DNA of 64,000 nt from Opisthorchis felineus (Eukaryota > Platyhelminthes > Trematoda > Opisthorchiida > Opisthorchiidae): positions 158,779 through 222,778 of the forward strand of contig SJOL01006404.1 of the NCBI GenBank assembly GCA_004794785.1. The letters are read 5' to 3'. The notes below the pieces were generated by a model. The model was given only the letters and a program-made list of their open reading frames with translations, searched no databases and had not been told where the DNA came from. Of the stretch, positions 1-11,118 are shown piece by piece. Position numbers and translations under genes: made by a program. Every line of letters starts with the position of its first letter. The stretch's first letter is position 1.

Positions 1-3000
1 TGGCGTTTCATAAAAGGAAAGAAGGAAGCCGAGATACGCAATCGACTATTCAACCACGACCATAGTCATCTTTATACTTCACCACGCAGTCCTACATACT
101 GTTTTACGTCTCCGTACAAGCACATTATCGAGAATTCTTAGAAAATCTAACCGCACGTCCGAACATGAAAAAGGTACTGAAGGTTGCGCTTTTTTACTAT
201 TTTGTTGCTACGTTAAAATCAAGGCGTCTGTGGCAAAATAAATATCGCCAGATTTTAGCTGCAACTCATCACTTTGTGGCTGCCACTGTTTCATAACGGG
301 TGTCAATGTGAAAATCCACATTTTAAGGATAGTGCTGTTGAGTGAATAAGACAGTACGCCGGACATGATGACGGTGACGATTTGGAGACTGTTTGGATTC
401 ACTTTAATGTATAGGTCGACTTGTGTATCGTTGTCAAATATTTTTACGCATTGTTTGTCATCCATCTCCTCAAACACAGAACCACGTCTCGTGAGGGTTG
501 TTCATTCAAACACGTACAAGGATCTTGAGCAAACCGAAGAAATATCGCGTACCTTGTTTACACTTAAAATTAGTACAGTAAACATTTCAAACCGAATTTT
601 ACTGTGGCACACATTTGCTCAATCCGTTGTGTCACGTTTCCCTCACCGACGACTTTGATTTAGGACCAGATGCGCCTTGTAGACTATTCGAAAGACGCAT
701 ACAAAAATCTACCATCAGGCCTCTCAACAAGCAGTTAAGTATACCCTCGTCCGTTGAGGCAAGTAAGCTTACAATTCTGAGTTATGAGAATGCATTACTA
801 AAGCGTCTCAAAATCATTGAGTTAGGACGGCTATAACTACAGTGCCCTAACCAAATATGACACATACCACTCTTCGTGGAGGATCACCTGTTTGGCGTCG
901 AACGAGGCATGAAACAACCTACCTGCGATTCAAAGGTTTTTGTATTCGTCGTGCTAATGATCAACCGGCAAATAAGTCTGTGCTTGCACGAGACCAACAG
1001 ATGTCTACTGTAGTGAAACTAAGACCCATGGTTTAATGGATTCCACACCTGCTCTCATTTCTCACATAGCATCAACCGTTTGCTTGTGCGCAATGGATTA
1101 TCAAACAACCCAAATCAGTATGCATCTATAGTGTTTGCTAGAAATCACTTGTGGTGTGCTCTTGCTCTCGTTGGGATAGAAGAAACAATACATGCCAAAT
1201 GGGCGGATTCAGAACTAAAGAAGACAGTCCGCCAGTTGGCCCGTTGAGCGAAACAGTGTGTATAGCTGACTCCTTCGCAATTCAGTAATCCCGGCATGCT
1301 CAATATGGAGTACTCTGCTTAAAGAAAAACAGACAACTGCCTAGCATTGCCGATTCCGTCTGCTGTAGTGTCTAACTCGCCATTCATGTCCCCTTTTGGC
1401 ACCCGGAGCTTGGCCTGACTGTCATCTGACTACCGATTTTGCACTGGTCATATTCCTTGACTGACTGGAAGACAAGCGGCACTTACTGATCGATAGACGT
1501 GCCAGTGCAATCTCATGAGCTGCGGACGCGAATTCCAGTGCATGCATTGAACGTATAGTCAACCATTTACACAGGTTGCAACTGGGCAGTTGCGGCCTCG
1601 GAAGGCATGGAAATGCGTTTACTGAGTCCGTAAACCTCTTGGTTCATCTTACTTTGACGGAGATGCTCGTTCATTTCGTTCCGCAATCATTTCACTATCG
1701 CAACGGAACACCTTTTTTCATGTTCAGACATGCTATAAATGACGCTGAAGTACGTTTTTGTGTGACTCGGATTCACAGTAGCTTGAGAAGGGTTAATAAA
1801 AGGATTTTAATCAAACGTATGGTTGCCCACTTCGAACGACTGTTTCTTTTGGCCTCACATCTTTATATGAAATCTAGATACATGTTTGCATGTATCTATC
1901 GTCCGCAGAATACATTTCACTTGGTTCCGTACGTGCCTCATGTAACAGCTCATTTCGTTGTTAATCCGTCGTCTTTTGATTTGCTATTTTTCAGCGATGA
2001 TCAGTTGATGGTCATCCGGAGTTTTTTTCACCGAAATCAACATCGCGGTACACCTCGAAAACCGTAGTCCATGGGACGGAAACGAAACCCGTCCATCCAT
2101 TCCTAAAATTCAGTGCGGGTAGCTAGTCCTACCAGGTCAAAACTGAATCAGACCCCTGGACGAGGCCAGGATATCGCCTTCAGATCATGTTACCAAGGCA
2201 ACTGCTCTTGAGATGGCGCACGTAGCATTGCACGGGGGCGTTATTGGTTTTGCTCTCTCCTTTGGCATGTGCGAGTGCGATAAACAGGAAACCAGTACTG
2301 CTGTCGCTCAGACACGACCACGCATCGCATGTCGGCTCGTCTCAGGACTGTGACACATGCAGACGACCTGAGCTGGATCAAATAGCTGCTACTGAGCTAC
2401 AGCTGTACAGCAAGGCCTGGCAAAACCGATCACCCCAGCCAAACGATCGACGGCTTTCGATACATTGTGCGCGCAATCACGACGCAACGGTGAGCACCCA
2501 AGACGCAACGGCCGTCCCAGAGCTGAGCGTCATTTGAACTGAAACACAGTTTCGTGGGAAAAATTCTGATTTCCGGTAGAAAGTTTTAGGCTTTTTCGTA
2601 ACATCCCAAACGTCTTCTAGTTTCAAGAGATAATGGGCCGTCTCCGCGTAAAATAGTCAAGAACCAAATTGGGCGAATTTAACGAATTAATGAGGGGATC
2701 CATGTAATGTATTTTATTAGATATTGCAAAATATGAGAAACCTGGTGGCGGTACGGTTTTTGTCATATTACTCTCTTTCTTCAGAATGTGCGTGAGGTTT
2801 TGTGGGACTACCAGATCCGGAACACGGCCGTTTCCTGAACACGACATAGATTGTGAGTGTCGCAGCAGCTTCCGCGGCTTCCACAAAGTGCCGGAAAACG
2901 TATCGATGTTCACGGGAAAGACAAATGTGGCCACTCACAAAATTAGGATGTGTCAATGTTTCACTCGAGTTTGGATTGTTATCCACCCACTAAAGCAATG

Positions 3001-4559
3001 GCCCGTCCTAATCCAAACATACACAGGAAACAATAAGAGAATCTAGGGCAACATAAACCAGCTTATTATCGGTCTCCCACCACTCTTTCGGTGACATGAA
3101 GATTAATACGAAGACAATTGACAGATAATGCTTACCAAGCGCAAAATGATTCAAAAACAATTCAATCTCACCTGTAAAGTCACAAAAAATTTGTGCTTCG
3201 TCATGAATTATTGAAAGGATATTCCCGTGAAATAGCTATTCTTGTCAGGCGGAGATTTGACATATTTTTGTGGCTACCTCACGATAGAAACGCAGTTGGT
3301 GAATATATGTCCGGAACTTACCAACTGTTGTTGTGTCCAAACTTCACCAAAGCCAACTCTGTTTTCCCCATGCAAAATAAAATGAGGGTCTTACAAGATG
3401 TCATCCAGATGCGAAGCAGTAGTTCTTTATTCCTCCCTCAAGGATCCATGCTCGGTGGTCTCTTTCGTACGGGACCTACGTGCCGCCTAGTCTCCATCCG
3501 AGATAACTGTTCAATTGTTCTTAAGTTCCTCTATCACATGTAAACTGGTGACAAATTTTCGGTACACGGTTCCTGTTTGTTGTGCCGTCCGTGTTTATCC
3601 TGGAAGCAAACCCACTTAAGTGTCCTGCAATAACACTTGTTACCAGTTTCGCAGAAATCCAGTTTATCAGCTTGTCGAAATGACATAAGGATCATTTTTA
3701 CTGCAAATCAACAGAAGTCTAAGGGAGGTCTTTAAAGAATCACCTCCTGGAGGGTGCGAATGAGTCCATGACTGCTAGCAGTCACCCATTACCATTCTTT
3801 CGTTCACTAAAAATAGCACACCGGACGAATTAAAGACGCTTACAGTCAGCATCTTCCGTAGGCGGCGAAGAATACAGTGTCCTTGATCCAGAGGAGAAAG
3901 TCTGGGTTACCGTTAACGATGCTGGCTTACCTTACAGTTTGGTCAGTCATGGAAAGTCGAACAAGACTTGGCCTTGTGCAAGGATTCATTTTTAAATCAA
4001 ACGGTCTCCCGCTGGTCTGTTTGCTCCACACTGGATAAAACGACCGGAAAAGTTCACATCATCAACTAACCGTTTGCAAAACGTATTTCGACAATTTCCG
4101 TCAACAATGCCTACTTTCTGCAGTTGTTCTGTCTTATAATGTTTAAAACCGTATTTCCTTAGAATTCTGCTCACCAGCATGAGCGAAAGTTTGCGGTGGT
4201 CTGTAAAATCTTAAATACGACTGCGGCGTGCAATTTGAACTGCACGAGACATCAAGTAGCGTGGCAACCTTCGTGATAATATAAAGTTTGTCACTGTATT
4301 TTATCCTTTCAAGTGTGATCGTGCAGTGAGACTTTCCAACAAGTGTCCGAACATTCTGTGTTATCATCACGCTAGCACTGATACGTTTTGATGTCTTTGT
4401 CATGTTCTTGTCACTCACGCAATAAAGTTCCGAGATCTCGTAATAAATAATAAATCGTATTCCCTCAGCTGTAACACCCTTTCGGTTCCAGCTATCACGC
4501 TACCTGAAGGAAACATGAGGGCTGAGTTAAAGCCAGGTAGCCCAAGCCTAGATAGGAGC
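1..4559. other. No supported gene
   Basis: Non-coding sequence with scattered chance ORFs. The longest (1576-2067, 163 codons, plus strand) has no recognisable domain. The minus-strand ORF at 208-477 has a protein-like composition but lacks good splice signals and any recognised family. Confidence 0.55.
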
Positions 4560-4640
4560 AGTCGTGATGCCTAGTTTGGCTTCGAACCACGAACCTTGCT
4601 GTCAGTAAGTTCGCCCTTTAACCACTGGGCTCGCACTTCA
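4560..4640 (-). repeat. tRNA-derived SINE head
   Basis: On the minus strand GAGCCCAGTGG (near 4621-4634) fits the RNA polymerase III A box, and GGTTCGAAGCC (4588-4578) is an exact B box; their spacing is tRNA-like. The anticodon stem is irregular and the acceptor stem is not closed, so this is a SINE promoter, not a functional tRNA gene. Confidence 0.6.
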
Positions 4641-5302
4641 TCCGCATCAGAAACAGCACACATGAAGCCGGGATGGTGAGTACAAGATGTTCCTTAAGGC
4701 CAATAAGCGATAAAGTAACTCGTCCAAAAAATAATCTTGTTTTCTATTGTTTGGAATCAGCAATCACGTTATTTAGGCCAGTGGTGACTTACAAGCAGAT
4801 GCGATTATTGGCAGTCGCAGGTGTGCCAGATCGGTCTGGCAGGTGCACATCACTACTGATGGTGATATAGCAGTGATCAGACACCGAAATGCGTAATGCT
4901 CCCTCACGGTTCATACGTTCGTAATCTTACCAGCACCTACGTAAATATCCAGCGGGCACTATTAGAAGAATAGTGGTGGTCCTGGCAAACGTTGAGCATT
5001 AACTCATTGCTTGGCGTGGAACAAATGTCGGGTTGCTTAAATTTATATGCAATTGATATGCGATCAGCATGACAATATTCATGATACGACCGTCAGGCAA
5101 AATCCAACGACTCACGTTAATATACAATAGCATGTGGTCATTCCAGTCATCGTGCTTCACTGGAAGTTCCCCGTTTCGACGCTTCTCCATCCTATGCAAC
5201 CCACTACCCAAAGCTGCATTCCACGCAGCCGCATTTGACCAACCCTGACACTGGGTTGCTGAAAGGTGTTTAGGTGAAACTAATATTCACGTCGCTATCG
5301 TT

Positions 5303-5462
5303 TGAACAGTCCTCCTTTCCTGGCACAATTATTCTGGTGGGTTTGCATCAAAGAGAGAACGCACAGAACTCTAGTTGCGCTCTTATCAGAGCTCATGAGG
5401 AACGCACATCACTAACCATGCCAGGGTGTGAATTCAGGACATCTGACATGCGTGGTGAGCGT
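5303..5462 (-). repeat. SINE copy with shared tail, diverged
   Basis: Shares with 42669-42770 the blocks CAGTCCTCC..., TGGCA.AATTATTCTG.TG.GT and CATCTGACATG. It has about 60 bp of extra sequence between blocks. The expected B box is decayed. Orientation is inferred from the better copies. Confidence 0.45.
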
Positions 5463-8400
5463 GTTACTGCATTAGCGCACGTCCATACGGGCGGAGGGGT
5501 TCATGCTTGTGAGATGTGGCTGGTAACCACTCACCAGACTAACTACGTCGAAACAGGAGAAGGACTGCCCAGATGCTTGTCATATGGGTGCCGCAACTAC
5601 TTACAACCAAAACAACCACACATGACCGTATTCTGCTGTCACAACAGTGGAAAATGTTTGACGCAACACCGTGGGGATATTCCTACCATGCCGTAGGTTT
5701 ATTAGGTCTCTGGAAACCGACGATACAGCAACTCATTGAAACCGAAGCCGTGCTTGTATGTACTCAATGGCCAAAGTATACATTTAAGTAACCAATTTGA
5801 TGCAAAATTTAGTGGTTATTGCACCTAGGAGCTGCCTGAGCTACTTCATGCATAGTATTTATTGGTTTACCAATTGCTTAGATTGATTCAACTGGGGATC
5901 GATATATCCCATTTTTTGTGGCGACCAACAGGAACTGTCAACTTCCACTTGGTTGCCATACGTGCATTCTGTTTTTGAGAAATAAAAGATTTTTGCAGAC
6001 CAGTACAGGTGAATTAATAAACCTGCAGCCGATGTTTCGTCAAATTACTTAGCACAGTAGAGCCTCTAAATTTTTATCATGACACCGACAGGAACAACCA
6101 AACCAACCCGTGTATGACCCGAAGTCTTTGACGTACCAACTGGATGGCTACAGTGTGTAGAATGTAAGTGCCTACGCTTGCCCGTTGGATGTCTAATGAG
6201 CAATAATGAGCAGAATAAAAGCACACTCCAGTCAACCAACACAGCTACACTCGGCGTCCGAACATCCTATAAGGTCAAAACTGACAGGTGAAAACAAACT
6301 AAATGATAAAATTTCAACTCCAGTATTTTCTCGCTGTGTTTGTTAGTGCTTAAAAACGTTTTGCCTAATAGCAGTGCCCCTAACCTGCACTTCGACAGGA
6401 AATACCTCAACTCAGTAACGCAGTTCAACCTCCCATGATTTGATGTCTACTGGCTCCTTGAACGTAAAATTTCCGTAAAAGAGTCACGTGGGGTGTGTTT
6501 CAGAGAACACTGTGAACACTTGCGCTTACAGACCACAAAGGATAAGGATGTAATTTTGTGCATCGTACAAACGTCTCAAAGTGAATATTTGCGGAGCGCT
6601 TTCCATCCATGTGCAATGAACTGAACGCTCGTTACCCGGCGTACACACGGTTAAATTCCAAACCGACCGCACAGGTTGATGAATGGCTAGCTATGAGAAA
6701 TTGTCATTCGCCTGCAGTCGCGTTGTTCCACCTTGGTTGCACATGAAAAGAGCTAGCGGATAAACTTGTGACTTCTTCTAAAAAGGCTTTTGATCAAAAT
6801 TTGCTGATAAACTCGGTTTTGAGTCCGAGTTTGATGCTAGTCTATTTGGAGTCCTAAAATACGATAGAAACCTCAAGGGAGCAAAAAAAATAATCACACT
6901 TGAAGTGTGGTATTCCTGACGATTGTTGGTCCAGAGAGAGACAATCGCAATTTATATTCCATTTCTTGTCTCGCGCACACAACCGACAGTCGTCTATATT
7001 TAACGAAAAATTAATTATGTGACGCATATAACGAGTGACTTGATGTGGAAAAATTCACGACGTTTAGTTAACCTCATTTTTGACAATTTCCGGAGTTTGT
7101 CCCCATATTCCTGCGAGTACATGGATATCGTTTGAACCTCGGCAACAAGGTCATAAAATTTTACGTGTAATCATTCGTTAAACTCAATGTAAGCCACTAT
7201 GGATGGGGTTTTTACCACAGTTCATTGTGATGGTACTTTGGATCTCGCAAGGCCAGTTGGAGGTTCACTAAACTATTGGCGAGGAAGAACAACAAAAGAA
7301 GCCGTAACGTAATAACTTATTTTTACCCCGAGGGTGAATCCACCCAGTTGACTTCAATGGGACACTTTTGCAAGCAGCGATCGAAGGAAGTTGCTACATC
7401 TGACCGGGTGTGAAAGTACACCACTTTCGTGAAGTCATTTTGAGCAAATCGAGTTAATGGCTTACCATTAGCATTAAAACGGTCAAAGTACGTGACTGGT
7501 CACAAATGAAACCAGCGATGCGCCAATCACAGTATATTAGAAATAGGGTTAAATTAGCTGACAGTAAACCAGACTTAAAAGCAAACTTACAAAGTCCAAT
7601 AAGTCCTGATCTTGAATGAGTAGGCGGAGTATAGAGGGCTTTCGGTGACAACCGTAAAAGATGGGATGATAGTTTTTGCCAATTCTTTGACCTCATTTTG
7701 CTTCCTAGTAATGAAGCGTGTTGTTTTCATCTGAGATGAATCAAAACAGACAAATTGTGGCCATTTGTGGCTGAACACGCTTAGATCAATCGCTCAGTCT
7801 GCGATTCTGTCGAATGTCTCACGGGACCGGTTGCCTTTCACCTGAAAGTTTAAAAAGTGCGTCTTGGCAGAGTAGGACACAGCAAGCGGAGATTGTGACT
7901 GATTCAATTATTAGTCACCGTTAAGTGTGGGGCAGCGTAAGACCAGGAAAATTGTGTATGAAATGTGGTGCAACTCGTGCTGTCAGCGGAAAGTGATCCT
8001 CCGGAAGTGGCGCGCCGTTCCAGGAAATGGTGGAGAAAATAAGGCATTGTTTCACCTAAGCTGAAGGATGAAGCTCGTAATCCCATACAGTTCCTGTAAT
8101 AATTTCAGTGCAACCATCGGACAGTCTTGTCCTTTGTCCTTACAACGCATAGAGAACAGGTTATAGCACCCTTCAGAGTCTAGCTTAGTTTCGGATCGAC
8201 CATATAGCTGACTGATACCTCGAAGTTGGAAGCAGTTCAGGTGTTCCTGAATGATATTCCTCGTTAAAAAGGAAGCCTCACAACTGTTTCGGTTTACTGT
8301 TAATTATCCATCCTTTTTGTGTAGTAGTACAATGGCAATACATACCAACGTGTAGCTGTAAACAGTCATCGTTTGAAAACTGAGCAGAGCCGCGTTCCTC

Positions 8401-8464
8401 ATTTGTTGACGAAATATTTCTGTTATTCTCATTGGTGTATTCCCATTGGTACATCAAAAATGCT
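5463..8464. other. No supported gene
   Basis: I see no coding signal, RNA gene or clear repeat here; stops are frequent in all frames between 5800 and 7450. Confidence 0.55.
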
Positions 8465-8720
8465 TTAGCAAGATACATCCATTTGCATGTAAATTTGATT
8501 TTCACGGGGGACTCACCTGAATCCCAGATAAATCTCTCATCTATGACTTTCTGCTTCAACTTAATATGCTGCACCAGGCCGCCTCATGTTCAAGTTGGTA
8601 CGATAGGCCAGTATGGGAATACACTACATAGACGTGACACACTACGCCTACCTGATGAGTCCCAAGAAGGGTGAAATCTGTCGTGGGCTGTCGAAGAGTT
8701 TTCAGCAACCTCATGAGTGG
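8465..8720 (+). repeat. Hammerhead-bearing repeat family, copy 1
   Basis: The left part (8465-8547) is a diverged copy of an 80-bp core found five or six times in the window. Its hallmark is an imperfect palindrome of the type GAGAGACTCACCTGG...CCAGCTGAATCTCTC. A linker shared with copy 2 follows (GCTGCACCAGGC), then a hammerhead ribozyme at 8646-8688, then CAGCAACCTCATGAGT, also shared with copy 2. No coding capacity and no tail typical of LINEs. Most like a non-autonomous, ribozyme-carrying retroelement of the SINE-like or retrozyme class; that assignment is inference. Confidence 0.7.
8646..8688 (+). ncRNA. Minimal type I hammerhead ribozyme, copy 1
   Basis: Reads stem I GCCTAC (8646-8651), core CTGATGA (8652-8658), stem II GTCC/GGGT with a CAAGAA loop, core GAAA (8673-8676), a very short stem III, then cleavage triplet GTC with C17 at 8682. 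Stem I closes with GTGGGC (8683-8688), six pairs including one G-U. All core nucleotides of the hammerhead consensus are present. Stem II keeps pairing through two G-U wobbles where copy 2 has G-C pairs. Stem III of only about two pairs is typical of retroelement hammerheads thought to work as dimers. Confidence 0.78.
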
Positions 8721-10701
8721 TATATAGCGTCTGTATAATAACTTTTGTCACACGATTTATCAGATATAACGCAACCACTATGCACTAAGGAAGCCACTCC
8801 AGCCATTTCTCGCTAAACCGAGTATATGCACACTCACACTACTTCTGAATGTGGCTCACTGCAGGAGCCTAGTTTATCTGTATGCGTGGATTACGAGTTT
8901 GTGATAGATTTACTGCGAAGATCGCAACCCTTCTCGATCGAATGATTCCATGGATGGTTCGTTTTTCAAACATGCTGTGTATTGGACCAGAATCATGCTC
9001 TCGCCTAGGAGCTGCATTTCAACTGCATGACAGGAACCAGCCCACTGAATTCTGGCCATTGGCTTCCACTGTTTTTGCCTACCCACAAGACCACTATTTT
9101 CAACAACCTGCAGTGCAAACATGATGGAAATAGACCTGTATATGAACAGGATTTGAATAAGTGTGATCGTGGAGATTTCTCACCTACGGTGTGCTTTCAA
9201 AACGAGAATGCATGCACCTCAGTTGATTCCCTGCAACGCGGTGAAATTCAGCGGGCTTACGTTATATGGCGTTGCAGAACGTTATGGGTTGGTCCGATTG
9301 GCTGGTTTGCTTAGAATGGAGCCATGCGTGCTGACCCACAAACGCCAATGCGTGTATCTCTTCGTACCAGTAAAACAGCACCAATCGACCAGTTGAAACA
9401 AGGCGACGGTTTTTTGGACTTGGAAATTTAGTTCGCAGCATACAAACATGTGCTTACCGGCTGCTGCACATCGGCGGTTGTATAGTTGCACAGAGTGAAG
9501 GCGCTCACATTAAATCTAATGAGAGTGATTCGTACTCGAATCTAACAAACCAGATTAAGTAAACATTTGGATAGCTCATTCCCTCATGACTAAATTGGGT
9601 ACGTCGAACACAGAGGGAAAACTGCCTTGAGTACAATGATATCATGAAATAATAAGCATAGGTAGAAGTTTTGATTCTTACTACAATATGGAAAGCCTAA
9701 AGAGACTCAACTGATATTGTGTGTGACACAGAAACTAGTGGATCCATCTCCATCTGGACACTCATTATCGTGCATACCAGATATGAGAAAGTTATTACAC
9801 TGTGATGTATTTGAGAATTTCTCAATGGGTAATTCTGCATGCTGACCTGATTGTAGAAATGTTATGACGTCTGAAGTAGCCAATCTAATTGCACTGGCAA
9901 TGGTAGATAGTTGGTCTCCCTTCTTTTCATTCACACAAGCTATAGGCTGAGGGCTTTACCCCGGTAAGTCAAAATTTTCAATGAGTGCTAGCGGACGAAT
10001 GACTAGTGGAGTGCAAAGGAGAGCGGAATAACTCGGGGTCACTGGTTTAATGCACGAGGCGAGAAATTCCTTGGTAGTATTCCGGCATTCGAATAATGGA
10101 TTGAACAGCTAAGTCTGTTGTGGGAATGTGCACGAGATAAGCCTTGGTTCCTACAGCCAGGTGGCCACCAATGAGTAGTGACTTGGTGGTGGTCATTTGA
10201 CAAACTCCGTTAGACAGGAACCTAATCGTCTATCAACCCGGCTGAAACAGTAAACACACAGAAACACCTTTAAATTAGATGAACTTCGTTGTCGCAGTAG
10301 GCAATTAATTACACGGAGACAAAGTGTTGCAGTTATTTTTGGATTACTTAGAGAGGTGCGTGTGGTCGTGCGTCAGCTCAAAAAGCCACTCCCTCGCCGA
10401 ATGCTTCAGCGACCAATGTCAACAGGATTGCGTTTCTGATGGATAATTTAGATTACTAGAAACCGGAACCTCCTGGATAGAGTGTGAACATTCTATCATT
10501 CACGTTTAGCTGGCTGATCGGCGATGTGGGCAACCTGCAGTCGGGCATAGTGTCATTTCTCTCTCAGTCATGTACCTAGCTTCATCTATTTTTAATGGCG
10601 ACTATCTAGAGGAAGAACCATGTACCCTGTGGAGTATTGTGAATGTTGGTTTTCATTACAGGAAGGAATTCCAACTTAAAACTTCGAAGTGCTTCCATTC
10701 G
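8721..10701. other. No supported gene
   Basis: Only short overlapping ORFs on both strands around 8880-9490; none resembles a known domain. Confidence 0.5.
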
Positions 10702-11118
10702 TAATGCACTACTCATAAGGTTGCTGAAAATTCTTCGACAGCCCACGACCGATTTCGCCCTTCTTGGGGCTCATCAGGTAGGCGCAGTCCCCTAGTTTCC
10801 GTCAACGTTATGTTCTACTTGAGGCCAAATTGCACGAAGTTAGCGAAATACACCCATTTGCAGACAAATTTGGTTTCGCGAGAGGCTCACCTGGAACCCA
10901 GCTGAATCTCTGGTTTGTGAATTTTCAGCAACCTTATGAGTAGTGCATTAGGAATATACGTGTATCGCGATATCTCGAATATCGTAGCAACTGAAACCTG
11001 AGGCAGCCTGGTGCAGCACATTCAGTTGCCTGGAAACATCACAAACGAGAGATTCAGCTGGGTTCCAGGTGAGTCTCTCGCGAAACCAAATGTGTTTGCA
11101 AATGAGTGCATTTCGCTA
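10702..11118 (-). repeat. Hammerhead-bearing repeat family, copy 2, with foldback structure
   Basis: Contains two core units in opposite orientation (10840-10920 and 11039-11118), about 80 bp each and 118 bp apart. A perfect 32-bp inverted repeat also pairs 10702-10733 with 10919-10950. Read on the minus strand the order is core, linker with GCTGCACCAGG, end motif, inverted core, hammerhead, end motif. This looks like one family member inserted into or recombined with another. A transcript could form long double-stranded RNA. No protein is encoded. Confidence 0.75.
10741..10783 (-). ncRNA. Minimal type I hammerhead ribozyme, copy 2
   Basis: On the minus strand: stem I GCCTAC (10783-10778), CTGATGA, stem II GCCC/GGGC with loop CAAGAA (four Watson-Crick pairs), GAAA, stem III sequence ATCGGT, C17 at 10747, then GTGGGC (10746-10741) closing stem I. 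ATCGGT is self-complementary if wobbles are allowed, so two molecules could build a six-pair stem III. The best-preserved of the three copies; every conserved core base is intact. Confidence 0.82.

Noticed and set aside
208..477. 89-codon minus-strand ORF with protein-like composition
   Set aside because: Possible exon, but the acceptor lacks a pyrimidine tract, no polyadenylation signal follows closely, and I do not recognise the family.
1576..2067. 163-codon plus-strand ORF
   Set aside because: No recognised domain or splice context; one ORF of this length is about what chance gives in 64 kb of six-frame sequence.
4578..4634. Functional tRNA gene at the A/B box pair
   Set aside because: Anticodon and acceptor stems do not close; better explained as a SINE promoter head.
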